From SLRI01 sp964528705 (lineage in GTDB: Bacteria; Pseudomonadota; Alphaproteobacteria; Geminicoccales; Geminicoccaceae): a stretch of 11,778 nt of DNA. The position numbers were made by a program, and so were the translations under genes. Below the pieces are notes generated by a model, which had not been told where the DNA came from, made no database searches, and saw nothing but the letters and a program-made list of their open reading frames with translations. Below, one piece after another: positions 1 to 10,886 of the stretch. The stretch covers positions 1-11,778 of the forward strand of contig CAZGUW010000148.1 in NCBI GenBank assembly GCA_964528705.1, in the 5' to 3' direction. How positions within the stretch are numbered: the first letter of the stretch is position 1; each line of letters begins with the position of its first letter.

Positions 1-1451
<1,451 letters not shown>

Positions 1452-1461
1452 GGGTCGGCCT

Positions 1462-1887
1462 CTACCAGGAAAGGAAGATCCCGACCTCGCCGAGCATGCC
1501 GCCCGGGTAGTTGAGGACCTGCGCTTTCGCCTTGTAGCCGAGCGGCTCGAGCTCTTTCGCGTAGACGTCCATCGCCCGCTTGGCGAAGCCGGTCAGGGTG
1601 TTCGGCCAGTCGGGCTCGAAATTGTTGATCGCGCGCCCCTTGTCCGTGCACCAGTCGGCCGGAAAGCGGATCACCAGCAGCTCGTTCTTGCCCTGGTTGA
1701 CGGCGTTGGTGATCGCCCGGTTGAGCCGCTCCTGCCATTCGGGGTGCACGTCGCGCTCGGAGAAGGCCTTCTGCAGGTCCTCCTCGTGCAGCTGCTTCTG
1801 TTTGAGCTGCTCCATAGCCTCGCGCAACTTCGCGCGCTCGATCTCTTCGGCGCGCTTGCGAATGTCTGCAGGGGTCACAACGCTCAT
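1462..1887 (-). CDS. Conserved-looking small soluble protein of unknown function (141 aa)
   Basis: I do not recognise the family. The protein starts at an ATG with a GAGGAAG-type ribosome binding site (1897-1903 on the complement) about 9 bases upstream. Residues 8-43 are rich in Glu, Lys, Arg, Gln and Leu and look like an amphipathic helix or coiled coil. The second half (about 48-141) looks like a compact alpha/beta domain with a hydrophobic strand LLVIRFP (70-76), one Cys at 80, FEPDWPNTL at 90-98 and a hydrophobic C-terminus GEVGIFLSW. There is no signal peptide or membrane segment. It converges with the polyphosphate kinase gene and has no obvious operon partner; the gene upstream ends 95 bases away. 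Codon use matches its neighbours. The gene is probably real; no function can be assigned. Confidence 0.8.
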   Translation of the reverse strand: MSVVTPADIRKRAEEIERAKLREAMEQLKQKQLHEEDLQKAFSERDVHPEWQERLNRAITNAVNQGKNELLVIRFPADWCTDKGRAINNFEPDWPNTLTGFAKRAMDVYAKELEPLGYKAKAQVLNYPGGMLGEVGIFLSW

Positions 1888-1926
1888 GGTTCAGCGCTTC
1901 CTCGCAAATTCAACGTCATTCGCTGG

Positions 1927-1932
1927 ATTCTA
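1927..1932 (-). promoter_or_regulatory. Candidate -10 box for the 141-aa protein gene
   Basis: On the minus strand this reads TAGAAT, five of six matches to the sigma-70 -10 consensus. It lies about 40 bases before the ATG at 1887, inside the 95-base gap between the two minus-strand genes. A convincing -35 at normal spacing is not visible: TTGCAG occurs upstream but only 14 bases away. This is a guess from one hexamer. Confidence 0.3.
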
Positions 1933-1982
1933 TCCGACCCCGGCGGCTGCAACCAGTGCGTGGAGTGACGCAGCGAGACCGC

Positions 1983-2462
1983 TCAGCCCGGCTCGCGCCA
2001 CTCGACGACGGCGGCGGCCACTACGGCGTAGACGACATGGCCCACCAGCGCCACCCAGGTAATGCCTGTAAAGCCGAGGAAGGCCGGCTGGCCGGCGATC
2101 AGGTGAGCCATGATGAAGAGGGCGAAAATCCAGAGCCCGACACCGTAGATCGCCGAGGTCAGCCACCACGGCCAGGTGGGGGTGAGTCGCAGGGCGATCG
2201 GGCGGGCGATCAGCATCCAGCCGAGCGGGTAGCCGACGAGACCCGCCAGGTAATGGAGCGCATGGGCACCGGGCGCCCAGGGCGCCCCGAACAGCACCTG
2301 GATGACATTGTTGGCGAGCGGCACCGGCGCCAGGTTGGCGAAGCCCAGCCCGGGACTCAGGCTCTGGCCGAAGAAGTCGAAGGCGACCGTGGCGACGGCA
2401 CCGGCGAGCAGCATGGTGAGGAGACGCTCGGCACCGAAGAACCGGCGATCGGTGGCAGCCAT
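1983..2462 (-). CDS. Unrecognised four-helix inner-membrane protein (159 aa)
   Basis: The ATG at 2462 is chosen because a strong GGAGG lies 8 bases upstream. The frame stays open further upstream, but that part is arginine-rich and overlaps pyrC, so it is an artefact. Hydrophobic segments at about residues 14-32, 68-87, 98-121 and 133-153 suggest four membrane helices. Notable polar residues inside or next to them are Asp29 (FDFFGQS), His67/His70, Trp97/Trp99/Trp100 and His120/His142. I cannot name the family. It resembles the many small uncharacterised polytopic proteins of Proteobacteria. It lies 98 bases downstream of pyrC on the same strand, so it may be co-transcribed or use its own promoter in that gap. 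There is no functional link to its neighbours. Confidence 0.82.
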   Translation of the reverse strand: MAATDRRFFGAERLLTMLLAGAVATVAFDFFGQSLSPGLGFANLAPVPLANNVIQVLFGAPWAPGAHALHYLAGLVGYPLGWMLIARPIALRLTPTWPWWLTSAIYGVGLWIFALFIMAHLIAGQPAFLGFTGITWVALVGHVVYAVVAAAVVEWREPG

Positions 2463-2560
2463 GGTCAAATCCTCCGGCTGTTGCGCTTGCCCGAACGGTA
2501 TGCCGCCACGCCACCGCTCGCGACAACTCACGAGGCGGATAGTGGAGCGTGAGCCGGCGC

Positions 2561-3847
2561 CTACGCCTCGAAGCGGTGCACCACCCGGCCATCCACCATC
2601 GTCAGCAGCACCCGCCCCTGGACGAGACGGCCTTCGAAGGCGGTGTTCTTGGCGAGACTGGAAAGCCCCGCCTCGGTGATCTTCCACGGGCGCTCGGGAT
2701 CGAAGAGGGTGAGATCGGCGGCGCCCCCGACAGCCAGCCGGCCCGCCTCGAGGTCGAGCAGCGTGGCCGGCGCCACCGTCATCTTGCGCAGCAGATCGAG
2801 CAGGCTCATCTGCCCCTCGTGCACCAGGCGCAGGCTCACCGGCAGCATGGTCTCGACCCCGACCACGCCGAACTCGGCCTGGGCCATGGGCAGCCGCTTG
2901 CTGTCCTGATCCTGGGGCGCGTGGTCGCTGGCGATGACGTCGATGGTGCCGTCGGCAAGCCCCTCGACCACCGCCATGCGGTCGGCCTCGCTGCGCAAGG
3001 GTGGGCTGACCTTGGCGAAGGTGCGGTAGCCCTCGACCTCGAGCTCGTTCAGCGCCAGGTGATGCGGCGTCGTCTCGCAGGTGACGCGGAGACCCTCAGC
3101 CTTGGCCCGGCGGACGGCGTCGATCGCCGCCCGGGTCGAGATGCGGGCGACGTGGTAGCGGGCACCGGTCGCGCGCACGAGGTGCAGGTCGCGCTCGACC
3201 ATCATGACCTCGGCGATCGCCGGAATGCCCCGCAGGCCGAGGCGGACGGCGATGGCCCCTTCGTTGACCACACCGCCCGATGCGAGGCTCGGCTCCTCGG
3301 GGTGCTGGACGACGAGGAGATCGAGAGCACTCGCATAGGCCAGCGCCCGCTGCATGACGCGCGCATCGGCGAGCGCCCGCTCGGCGTCCGTGAAGGCCAC
3401 AGCACCGGCTTCCTTGAGCAGCGCCAGCTCGGCCAGCTCCTTGCCCTCGAGCGCCTTGGTCAGCGCCGCATAGGGATAGACCTTGACCGACTTGAGCTGC
3501 CGGGCGCGCCGGGCGACGAACTCGAGCATCGCCGGGTCGTCGATCGGCGGCCGCGTGTTCGGCAGGACGGCCACCGAGGTGACGCCGCCCGCGGCCGCGG
3601 CCCGGATGCCCGAGGCGAGCCGTTCCTTGTGCTCCGTGCCGGGCTCGCCGAAGTTCACCCGCATGTCGACGAGGCCGGGGCACAAGCACGCCCCCTCGCC
3701 GGCCACCACCTCCACCCCGTCCGGGCGGTCGACGCTGGGCCCGAGTGCCGCGATGCGCCCGTCCGCCACCAGGAGCTCGCCGGGCTGGTCGAGACCACTC
3801 GCCGGATCGAGCAGGCGGACACCGGTGAAGACGAGGCCCCCCGTCAT
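2561..3847 (-). CDS. pyrC: Dihydroorotase-like protein, probably non-catalytic (PyrX/PyrC'-type), 428 aa
   Basis: An amidohydrolase-fold protein of full dihydroorotase length, encoded directly after pyrB. Its ATG overlaps the pyrB stop (ATGA, 3844-3847), which suggests translational coupling. Dihydroorotase closes carbamoyl-aspartate to dihydroorotate using zinc held by an HxH pair and further His/Asp ligands. Here the canonical DMHVHLREPG reads DMRVNFGEPG (61-70), so both His of HxH (now Arg63, Asn65) and the substrate Arg (now Gly67) are lost. The later HVST histidine is Arg235 (YHVARIST). Asp154, His182 (QHPEE) and ASDHAPQD (307-314, Asp308) remain. In Pseudomonas an inactive dihydroorotase (PyrC') is needed to assemble the aspartate carbamoyltransferase. 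The same role is inferred here, with an active enzyme expected elsewhere. Family is certain; lack of activity is likely but not proven. Confidence 0.93.
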   Translation of the reverse strand: MTGGLVFTGVRLLDPASGLDQPGELLVADGRIAALGPSVDRPDGVEVVAGEGACLCPGLVDMRVNFGEPGTEHKERLASGIRAAAAGGVTSVAVLPNTRPPIDDPAMLEFVARRARQLKSVKVYPYAALTKALEGKELAELALLKEAGAVAFTDAERALADARVMQRALAYASALDLLVVQHPEEPSLASGGVVNEGAIAVRLGLRGIPAIAEVMMVERDLHLVRATGARYHVARISTRAAIDAVRRAKAEGLRVTCETTPHHLALNELEVEGYRTFAKVSPPLRSEADRMAVVEGLADGTIDVIASDHAPQDQDSKRLPMAQAEFGVVGVETMLPVSLRLVHEGQMSLLDLLRKMTVAPATLLDLEAGRLAVGGAADLTLFDPERPWKITEAGLSSLAKNTAFEGRLVQGRVLLTMVDGRVVHRFEA

Positions 3848-4788
3848 GCCGCCTCGCGGCGGTCGCGGGTCAAAAGGTCGACGCAGGCCATGCGCACCGC
3901 CACGCCCATCTCGACCTGGTCGAGGATGGCGCTCCGGTCGATGTCATCGGCGATGACCCCGTCGATCTCGACCCCCCGGTTCATCGGCCCCGGATGCATG
4001 ATGAGCGCATCGGGTGCCGCATGCGCCAGCTTCTCCTGGGTCAGGCCGTAGAGGTGGAAGTACTCGCGCACCGAGGGCACGTAGCTGCCCTGCATCCGCT
4101 CGTTCTGCAGGCGCAGCATCATGACGATGTCGCAGCCCTCGAGCCCCTTCGCCATGTCGGTGAAGAGCTCGCAGCCGAAGGTCGAGAACGCCCGCGGCAG
4201 GAGCGTCGGCGGCCCGATGAGCCTGACGCTCGCGCCCATCGCGAGCAAAAGGAGGATGTTGGAGCGTGCCACGCGGCTGTGGCGGACATCACCGCAGATG
4301 GCGACGGTCAGCCCCTCGAGCAGCCCCTTGCGCCGGCGGATGGTCAGCGCATCGAGCAGAGCCTGGGTCGGATGCTCGTGGCTGCCGTCGCCGGCATTGA
4401 TGACCGAGCAGTTGACGTGGCGGGCGAGGAGCGAGACGGCACCACTGTCCTGGTGGCGGACGACCAGCACGTCCGGGCGCATGGCGTTGAGCGTCATCGC
4501 CGTGTCGATCAGCGTCTCGCCCTTCTTTATCGACGAGCCCTGCACCGCCATGTTGACGACGTCGGCGCCGAGCCGCTTGCCGGCCAGCTCGAACGAGGTG
4601 AGCGTGCGGGTCGAGCTCTCGAAGAAGAGGTTGATCTGGGTAAGCCCGTCGAGCAGCTGCAGCCTCTTCGCCGGGCGCCGGTTGAGATCGACGTAGCGGT
4701 CGGCACAATCGAGCAAGTCGGCAATCTCGTAAGGCTGCAGCCCCTCGATTCCGAGCAGGTGCTTCTGGCGAAACGCGAGGTCGATCAT
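3844..4788 (-). CDS. pyrB: Aspartate carbamoyltransferase catalytic chain
   Basis: Catalyses carbamoyl phosphate plus L-aspartate to N-carbamoyl-L-aspartate, the committed step of pyrimidine synthesis, in the cytosol. At 314 residues it has the normal catalytic-chain length. The carbamoyl-phosphate motif SSTRT is at 58-62, the mobile loop SSIKKGET at 85-92, HPTQ at 139-142 and the C-terminal signature HPGPMNRGVEI at 265-275. The N-terminus (FRQKHLLGIEGL) matches the family, which supports the ATG at 4788 even though no clear Shine-Dalgarno precedes it. The stop overlaps the start of the dihydroorotase-like gene. No pyrI regulatory chain is present in the window, consistent with a PyrB-PyrX type complex. 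The sufT stop lies only 56 bases upstream on the same strand, so read-through from suf is possible. Confidence 0.97.
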   Translation of the reverse strand: MIDLAFRQKHLLGIEGLQPYEIADLLDCADRYVDLNRRPAKRLQLLDGLTQINLFFESSTRTLTSFELAGKRLGADVVNMAVQGSSIKKGETLIDTAMTLNAMRPDVLVVRHQDSGAVSLLARHVNCSVINAGDGSHEHPTQALLDALTIRRRKGLLEGLTVAICGDVRHSRVARSNILLLLAMGASVRLIGPPTLLPRAFSTFGCELFTDMAKGLEGCDIVMMLRLQNERMQGSYVPSVREYFHLYGLTQEKLAHAAPDALIMHPGPMNRGVEIDGVIADDIDRSAILDQVEMGVAVRMACVDLLTRDRREAA

Positions 4789-4789
4789 G

Positions 4790-4843
4790 GCGCGGTTATG
4801 CGCGCCCCGCGCGAGCTCGACAAGGCCTCGATCGGCTGAGGCC
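4790..4843 (-). other. Two short stem-loops between sufT and pyrB
   Basis: Directly after the sufT stop, GGCCTC (4824-4829) pairs perfectly with GAGGCC (4838-4843) around an 8-base loop. Closer to pyrB, GCGCGG (4790-4795) pairs with CCGCGC (4807-4812) around an 11-base loop, within the pyrB leader. Neither is followed by a U-tract, so a classical intrinsic terminator is not supported. They could weaken read-through or mask the pyrB start, or simply reflect high GC. Confidence 0.3.
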
Positions 4844-4844
4844 G

Positions 4845-5300
4845 CTAGTAGATCAGGCCCAGCTCCAGCTGCGCCTCCTCGGTCATCATCGAGGGATGCC
4901 AGGTCGGCTCCCAGACGATGCGCACCTCGCAGCCCTCGATCCCCTCGACCTGCTCGATCTTGTGCTGGACCTCCATGGGCAGCGATTCGGCGACCGGGCA
5001 GTTGGGCGAGGTCAGGGTCATGTCGACCGTCACCGTGTTCCCGTCATGGACGTCGATCTTGTAGATCAGCCCGAGCTCGTAGATGTTCACCGGGATCTCG
5101 GGATCGAAGATCGTCATGAGCTGCTCGATGATCGCCTCGCCCAGGCGGTCCACCTCGGCCATGCGCTCCGGCGAGGCCTCGGCCGCCTCTCCGTCGCCAT
5201 TCGCACCGAGGAACGCCTCGGCCCGGTCGAGCCCCTGGTCGTCCTCCCGGGCCGGGCCCCGGTCGACCGGATTGTCGTCCATCGCTTCCCCCACACTCAC
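4845..5300 (-). CDS. sufT: SUF-associated DUF59/MIP18-type Fe-S assembly protein SufT
   Basis: A DUF59 (MIP18-like) protein of about 150 residues that assists Fe-S cluster maturation. Numbering from the internal ATG at 5282, the domain runs from about residue 45. It has DPEIPVNIYELGLIY (60-74), the reactive-type cysteine in TSPNCPVAE (Cys95) and a C-terminal WEPTWHPSMMTEEAQLELG block (124-142). The N-terminal 40 residues are acidic and look disordered. I chose GTG 5300: it overlaps the sufS stop as GTGA, has GGAG 8 bases upstream, and matches the junctions of sufD and sufS. The ATG at 5282, preceded by a G-rich GGGGGAAG, is a real alternative giving 145 residues. It is the last suf gene; pyrB follows. 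Function is by family; the exact biochemical step in bacteria is not settled. Confidence 0.9.
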   Translation of the reverse strand: MSVGEAMDDNPVDRGPAREDDQGLDRAEAFLGANGDGEAAEASPERMAEVDRLGEAIIEQLMTIFDPEIPVNIYELGLIYKIDVHDGNTVTVDMTLTSPNCPVAESLPMEVQHKIEQVEGIEGCEVRIVWEPTWHPSMMTEEAQLELGLIY

Positions 5301-6550
5301 TGGAACATCTCCGCGATCCGCCCGAGGCTCCGGACGAGGGCATCGATATCCGCCTCGTTGTTGTAGACGCCGATCGAGGCGCGTGCACTGGCGCTGATGC
5401 CCAGCCGCTCGTGCAGCGGCATCGCGCAATGGTGCCCGGTGCGAATCGCGATGCCGTCGAGATCGAGCAGCATGCCGATATCCTGCGGGTGCGCCCCCTC
5501 GAGCTCGAAGGCGAGCACGCTGGCCTTGTCGCGCGCCGTGCCGATCAGGCGAAGGCCCGGCACCTGCTGCATGGCCCGCGTGGCATAGGCGAGGAGCGCC
5601 GCCTCGTGCGCGGCGATCGCCTCGATGCCGAGGCCCTCGATGAAGTCGACGGCGGCACCGAGGGCGATGATCCCGGCGATGTCGGGCGTGCCGGCCTCGA
5701 ACTTGAACGGGACCTCGTTCCAGGTCGTCCCGGCGAAGCTCACCCGCTCGATCATGTCGCCACCGCCCTGATAGGGCGGCATCGCCTCCAGGTGGGCGGC
5801 CTTGCCCCAGAGCACGCCGACGCCCGAGGGGCCGTACATCTTGTGGCCGGAGAAGGCGATGAAATCGGCATCGAGCGCTGCCACGTCGACGCTCGTATGC
5901 TGCACCGCCTGGGCCGCGTCGAGCAGGATCGGCACGCCGTGCCGGCGGGCCATGGCGACGAGCTCCTCGACCGGGTTGACCGTGCCGAGCACATTGGAGA
6001 TCCAGGCCACGGCGATCATCCGCGTCCGCTCGCCGATCAGCCGCTCGAAGGCGTCGAGGTCGAGCTCGCCCGCGTCCGTCACCGGTGCGGCCACCACCCG
6101 GGCACCCCTGGCCTCGGCCACCATCTGCCAGGGGACGATGTTGGCGTGGTGCTCCATCTCGGTCACCAGGATCTCGTCACCCTCGCCGAGCGTCGGCTCG
6201 GTAAAGCACCGGGCCACGAGGTTGATCGCCTCGGTGGCGTTGCGTGTGAAGACGATCTCGCGCCAGTCGGCCGCCCCGATAAAGTGCTGCAGCTTCCGCC
6301 GCGCCTCGTCGTGCCGCGCCGTGGCACTCTGGCTGAGCTCGTAGACGCCGCGGTGGATGTTGGCGTAGCCGGCGCTGTAGACCTCGGTCAGCGTGTCGAT
6401 CACCGCACGCGGCTTCTGGGCGCTGGCACCGGTATCGAGATAGACGAGCGGCTGCCCCTGCATTGTGGTGCCGAGGATCGGGAACTCGGCGCGCACCGCC
6501 TCGACATCGAGAGCCGCCTGCGGCGCCGGGCGGGTGGCGAGCGCGTTCAC
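5297..6550 (-). CDS. sufS: Cysteine desulfurase SufS
   Basis: PLP-dependent cysteine desulfurase (class V aminotransferase fold) that releases alanine from L-cysteine and passes persulfide sulfur to the SufBCD scaffold. The 417 residues contain EMEHHANIVPWQ (131-142, PLP-stacking His), DAAQAVQH (211-218, PLP-binding Asp/Gln), the Schiff-base lysine in FSGHKMYGPSG (Lys237) and the catalytic cysteine in RTGHHCAMPLH (Cys375). The short segment around the cysteine is typical of group II (SufS) rather than IscS. The GTG at 6550 overlaps the sufD stop as GTGA and gives a normal N-terminus. The frame stays open far upstream, but that part is out-of-frame sufD. No SufE or SufU sulfur acceptor is encoded beside it. 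Confidence 0.96.
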   Translation of the reverse strand: MNALATRPAPQAALDVEAVRAEFPILGTTMQGQPLVYLDTGASAQKPRAVIDTLTEVYSAGYANIHRGVYELSQSATARHDEARRKLQHFIGAADWREIVFTRNATEAINLVARCFTEPTLGEGDEILVTEMEHHANIVPWQMVAEARGARVVAAPVTDAGELDLDAFERLIGERTRMIAVAWISNVLGTVNPVEELVAMARRHGVPILLDAAQAVQHTSVDVAALDADFIAFSGHKMYGPSGVGVLWGKAAHLEAMPPYQGGGDMIERVSFAGTTWNEVPFKFEAGTPDIAGIIALGAAVDFIEGLGIEAIAAHEAALLAYATRAMQQVPGLRLIGTARDKASVLAFELEGAHPQDIGMLLDLDGIAIRTGHHCAMPLHERLGISASARASIGVYNNEADIDALVRSLGRIAEMFQ

Positions 6551-7907
6551 AGGAGATCCGAAAGGCCGGCGCCGCCCGGCGTGCGCGCGACGAGGCACTC
6601 GCGGGCGAGCTTGCGCACACCCGGATCGGTGAAGCGCTCGATCACCTCGGCGGCGAAGGCGAAGGTGAGGATGCTCTCCGCCTGCGCCCGGTCGAGGCCG
6701 CGACTGCGGAGATAGAAGAGCGCCACCGGGTCCAGCTCGCCGCAGGTCGCCCCGTGGCTGCACTTGACGTCGTCGGCATAGATCTCGAGCTCGGGCTTGC
6801 TGTCGACCTCGGCATCGTCGGACAGCAGCAGGTTGTTGTTCTGCTGGAAGGCGTTGGTCCGCTGCGCGTCCTGGTGGACGATGATCTTGCCGGCGAAGGC
6901 GGCATGCGCGCGGTCGTCCATCACGCCCTTGTAGAACTGGTCCGAATGGCCGTCCGGGGCCTCGTGATGCACGCGGATGACGTTGTCCACATGCTCCTCG
7001 CCGATCGGCATGTAGACGCCGTTGAGCTGGGCCTCGACGAAGCGTCCGCCGAGATGCAGGTCGGTCTCGTTGCGCACCAGCGATCCGCCGAGCGTGGCGA
7101 GGGTCTGCTTGAGCTCGGCCCGCTCGGCCAGGCGCTGCCGGTTGAGGCCGACGAAGCTGGTCCCGGCACTGCCGAGCTGCAGCCGGTCGTGCGTGAGGCG
7201 GGCCTTCTCGCCGAGCTCGTAATGGCCGACGAGGTTGGTCAGGCAGTGCCCCTCGGAGAGGCCGATATGCGTCTCGATCAGGTGCAGCCGCGCCTCCTTG
7301 CCGAGCCGGACGACGATCCGCGGATGCGCCATCACCGCCGAAGGCTGGCCGACGGTCAAAAAGAGGAGCTGCAGCGGATGCTCCAGCACGGCACCGTCGC
7401 CGAGCTCGATCCATGCACCGGACTGCAGGAAGGCCGCGTTCAGGTCGGCGAAGCTGTGCGGCTCCGCCGGACCGCCGAGTGCCCGGGCACTCCAGTCGGG
7501 CTCGTCCTGCAGGAGCGTGCCGAGGCTCTCGATCCGCATGCCCTGCGGCAGGCCGCGCACATGGCTGAGCTCGCTCGCAAGGTGGCCGTTGACGAAGATC
7601 AGCCGGCGCGCCAGGGGCCCGCCCGTGAAATAGCGCTGGACGTCGCCGAGCCCGACATTCGGCCGAGCCGCCAGCGCCATCGGCACGTTCGCCGCCTTGG
7701 CGATGTTGGTGTACTTCCACTGCTCGACCCTGGACGTCGGCAGGCCGGTCTCGACGAACCGGTCGAAATGCCGCTGCCGCCAGTCGAGAATCGCCGGCGC
7801 CCCCTTGCCGGGCAGGTTGGCGCGGGCCTCCGCGAAAGCGTCGGCGAAGGCCGGGATCGGCGGCACGTAACGGGACCTCGTGGCCCGGGCTGGTGCGTTC
7901 ATGGCCG

Positions 7908-7911
<4 letters not shown>
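6547..7911 (-). CDS. sufD: Fe-S assembly scaffold subunit SufD
   Basis: Subunit of the SufBC2D scaffold; it pairs with SufB to form the cluster-assembly interface and is needed for iron acquisition in the enterobacterial system. The 454 residues show the SufBD beta-helix pattern. The N-terminal helical region has the typical SRVEQWKYTN at 60-69, and the diagnostic C-terminal block YADDVKCSHGATCGELD covers 378-394. Cys384 and His386 correspond to the Cys/His pair implicated in cluster formation in E. coli SufD. The GTG at 7911 overlaps the sufC stop (GTGA) and has GAGG just upstream. An ATG three codons in (7902) is possible. The gene ends in a GTGA overlap with sufS. Confidence 0.95.
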
Positions 7912-8663
<752 letters not shown>

Positions 8664-8710
8664 CGAACGAACCCTCGAACCGTCTGAATCTGAAACGTTT
8701 TCCTCATCCA

Positions 8711-10156
<1,446 letters not shown>

Positions 10157-10172
10157 TCGTCAAAGCTCCAAG

Positions 10173-10211
10173 AAAAACTGTCTTGCCGGTCCCCACGCCC
10201 GGGCGACCGGC
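10173..10211 (-). other. Stem-loop plus T-run between the regulator and sufB (possible weak terminator/attenuator)
   Basis: On the minus strand GCCGGTC (complement of 10205-10211) pairs perfectly with GACCGGC (complement of 10185-10191). The 13-base loop contains the self-complementary GCCCGGGC. Seven bases later comes TTTTT (complement of 10173-10177), then the sufB ribosome binding site. The gap before the T-run makes an efficient intrinsic terminator doubtful. Partial termination or mRNA processing, setting regulator and SufBCDS at different levels, is possible. Confidence 0.38.
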
Positions 10212-10232
10212 GCATCCGGGCCGCCCGCGGGC

Positions 10233-10709
10233 CTATGGCCCGGCCAGCACCCGGCCCGGCGCCTCGGCCCGACGCTGCTCCTCGAGGGTGAGGAACGCGG
10301 TCGGGATGGCGCTCGCCATCTCGTCGAGCGATACGCTGTCCAGCGCTTCCCGGATCGCCGTGTTGATGCGGTCCCAGTTGGTGCGCGCCGGACAGAGCGC
10401 TTCGATCGTGCAGTCGCCGTGCGCGCCGTCGACGCAGTCGGTGAGTGCAATCGGTCCGTCAAGGGCCTCGATGATCTCGGCCATGGAGACGGCATGCGGC
10501 AGCCGCGCCAGCTCATAGCCGCCCTTGACCCCGCGCTGCGAGCGAAGCAGGCCGGCACGCGCCAGCGATTTCAGGATCTTGCTCGCCATCGCCGGCGGCA
10601 CCTGGGTCGCCAGCGCGATCTCCTGGGCACTCTCCTGCACGCGCCCGGGATGCGCCAGGTGCGTCATGATGACAATGCCGTAGTCCGCGAGCTTGCTCAG
10701 TCTGATCAA
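10233..10709 (-). CDS. Rrf2-family SUF operon regulator (IscR-like, putative [2Fe-2S] sensor)
   Basis: A 158-residue winged-helix transcription factor of the Rrf2 family, of the group found at the head of SUF operons. The N-terminus IRLSKLADYGIVIMTHLA and the recognition region (VPPAMASKILKSLARAGLLRSQRGVKGGYELAR, about 37-69) match the family. Three cysteines, Cys92, Cys100 and Cys106 (spacing C-x7-C-x5-C), occupy the place of the cluster ligands of IscR. The start is inferred to be TTG at 10709: it gives the family-typical N-terminus and has GGGTGG about 6 bases upstream. The only upstream ATG in frame (10823) lies inside the palindrome and adds 38 atypical residues. It probably represses or activates its own operon according to Fe-S supply. 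It is followed by sufB. Confidence 0.92.
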   Translation of the reverse strand: MIRLSKLADYGIVIMTHLAHPGRVQESAQEIALATQVPPAMASKILKSLARAGLLRSQRGVKGGYELARLPHAVSMAEIIEALDGPIALTDCVDGAHGDCTIEALCPARTNWDRINTAIREALDSVSLDEMASAIPTAFLTLEEQRRAEAPGRVLAGP

Positions 10710-10810
10710 GGCCGACCACCCGTTTCCATATCCAGCAGGCCGGAACCGAACCGACCCGCTTCCAAAGGGCCGATGCAGCCGGGCTGCGAACGAACCGGGA
10801 CCATATCGGT

Positions 10811-10828
10811 CCACATTCTGCAATGTGG
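10811..10828. promoter_or_regulatory. Palindromic candidate operator upstream of the Rrf2 regulator
   Basis: CCACATT (10811-10817) and AATGTGG (10822-10828) are perfect inverted repeats around CTGC. An identical hexamer TATCGG lies on each side (10804-10809 and 10831-10836), 27 bases apart. The half-sites CCACA/TGTGG resemble the CCxYA/TRxGG halves recalled for IscR type 2 sites, but here with an 8-base centre. The palindrome covers the position expected for a -10 element below the TTGACA box, a natural place for autoregulation by the adjacent Rrf2 protein. The binding protein is inferred. Confidence 0.55.
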
Positions 10829-10843
10829 CCTATCGGCATCGCC

Positions 10844-10849
10844 TGTCAA
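10844..10849 (-). promoter_or_regulatory. -35 box (TTGACA) of the putative regulator-suf promoter
   Basis: The minus strand reads a perfect TTGACA here. At 16-17 bases spacing the -10 position falls on CACATT/ACATTG, inside the palindrome, and matches the consensus poorly. This suggests an activator-dependent or weak promoter. Transcription would start near 10815 and leave a leader of roughly 100 bases before the TTG. Confidence 0.45.
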
Positions 10850-10870
10850 GGCGGCAGCGCCCCGGATCGG

Positions 10871-10886
10871 TTAACCCGGCGGTAAC
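10871..10886 (+). promoter_or_regulatory. CtrA-like TTAA-N7-GTAAC element upstream of the membrane protein gene
   Basis: TTAA (10871-10874), seven bases, then GTAAC (10882-10886) matches the alphaproteobacterial CtrA half-site pair TTAA-N7-TTAAC except for one base. A GC-rich -10-like CCTAGGGT follows at 10895-10902, as in many alphaproteobacterial promoters. It lies about 70 bases before the ATG at 10953. A chance match cannot be excluded. Confidence 0.3.

Noticed and set aside
2527..2553. Inverted repeat CTCACG/CGTGAG between pyrC and the four-helix membrane protein
   Set aside because: Only 6-bp arms with a 15-base loop and no T-run; not enough to call a terminator.
2549..4051. Long plus-strand open frame of 500 codons opposite pyrC and pyrB
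   Set aside because: Gln/His/Arg/Gly-rich product in the antisense of two well-identified genes; typical high-GC shadow.
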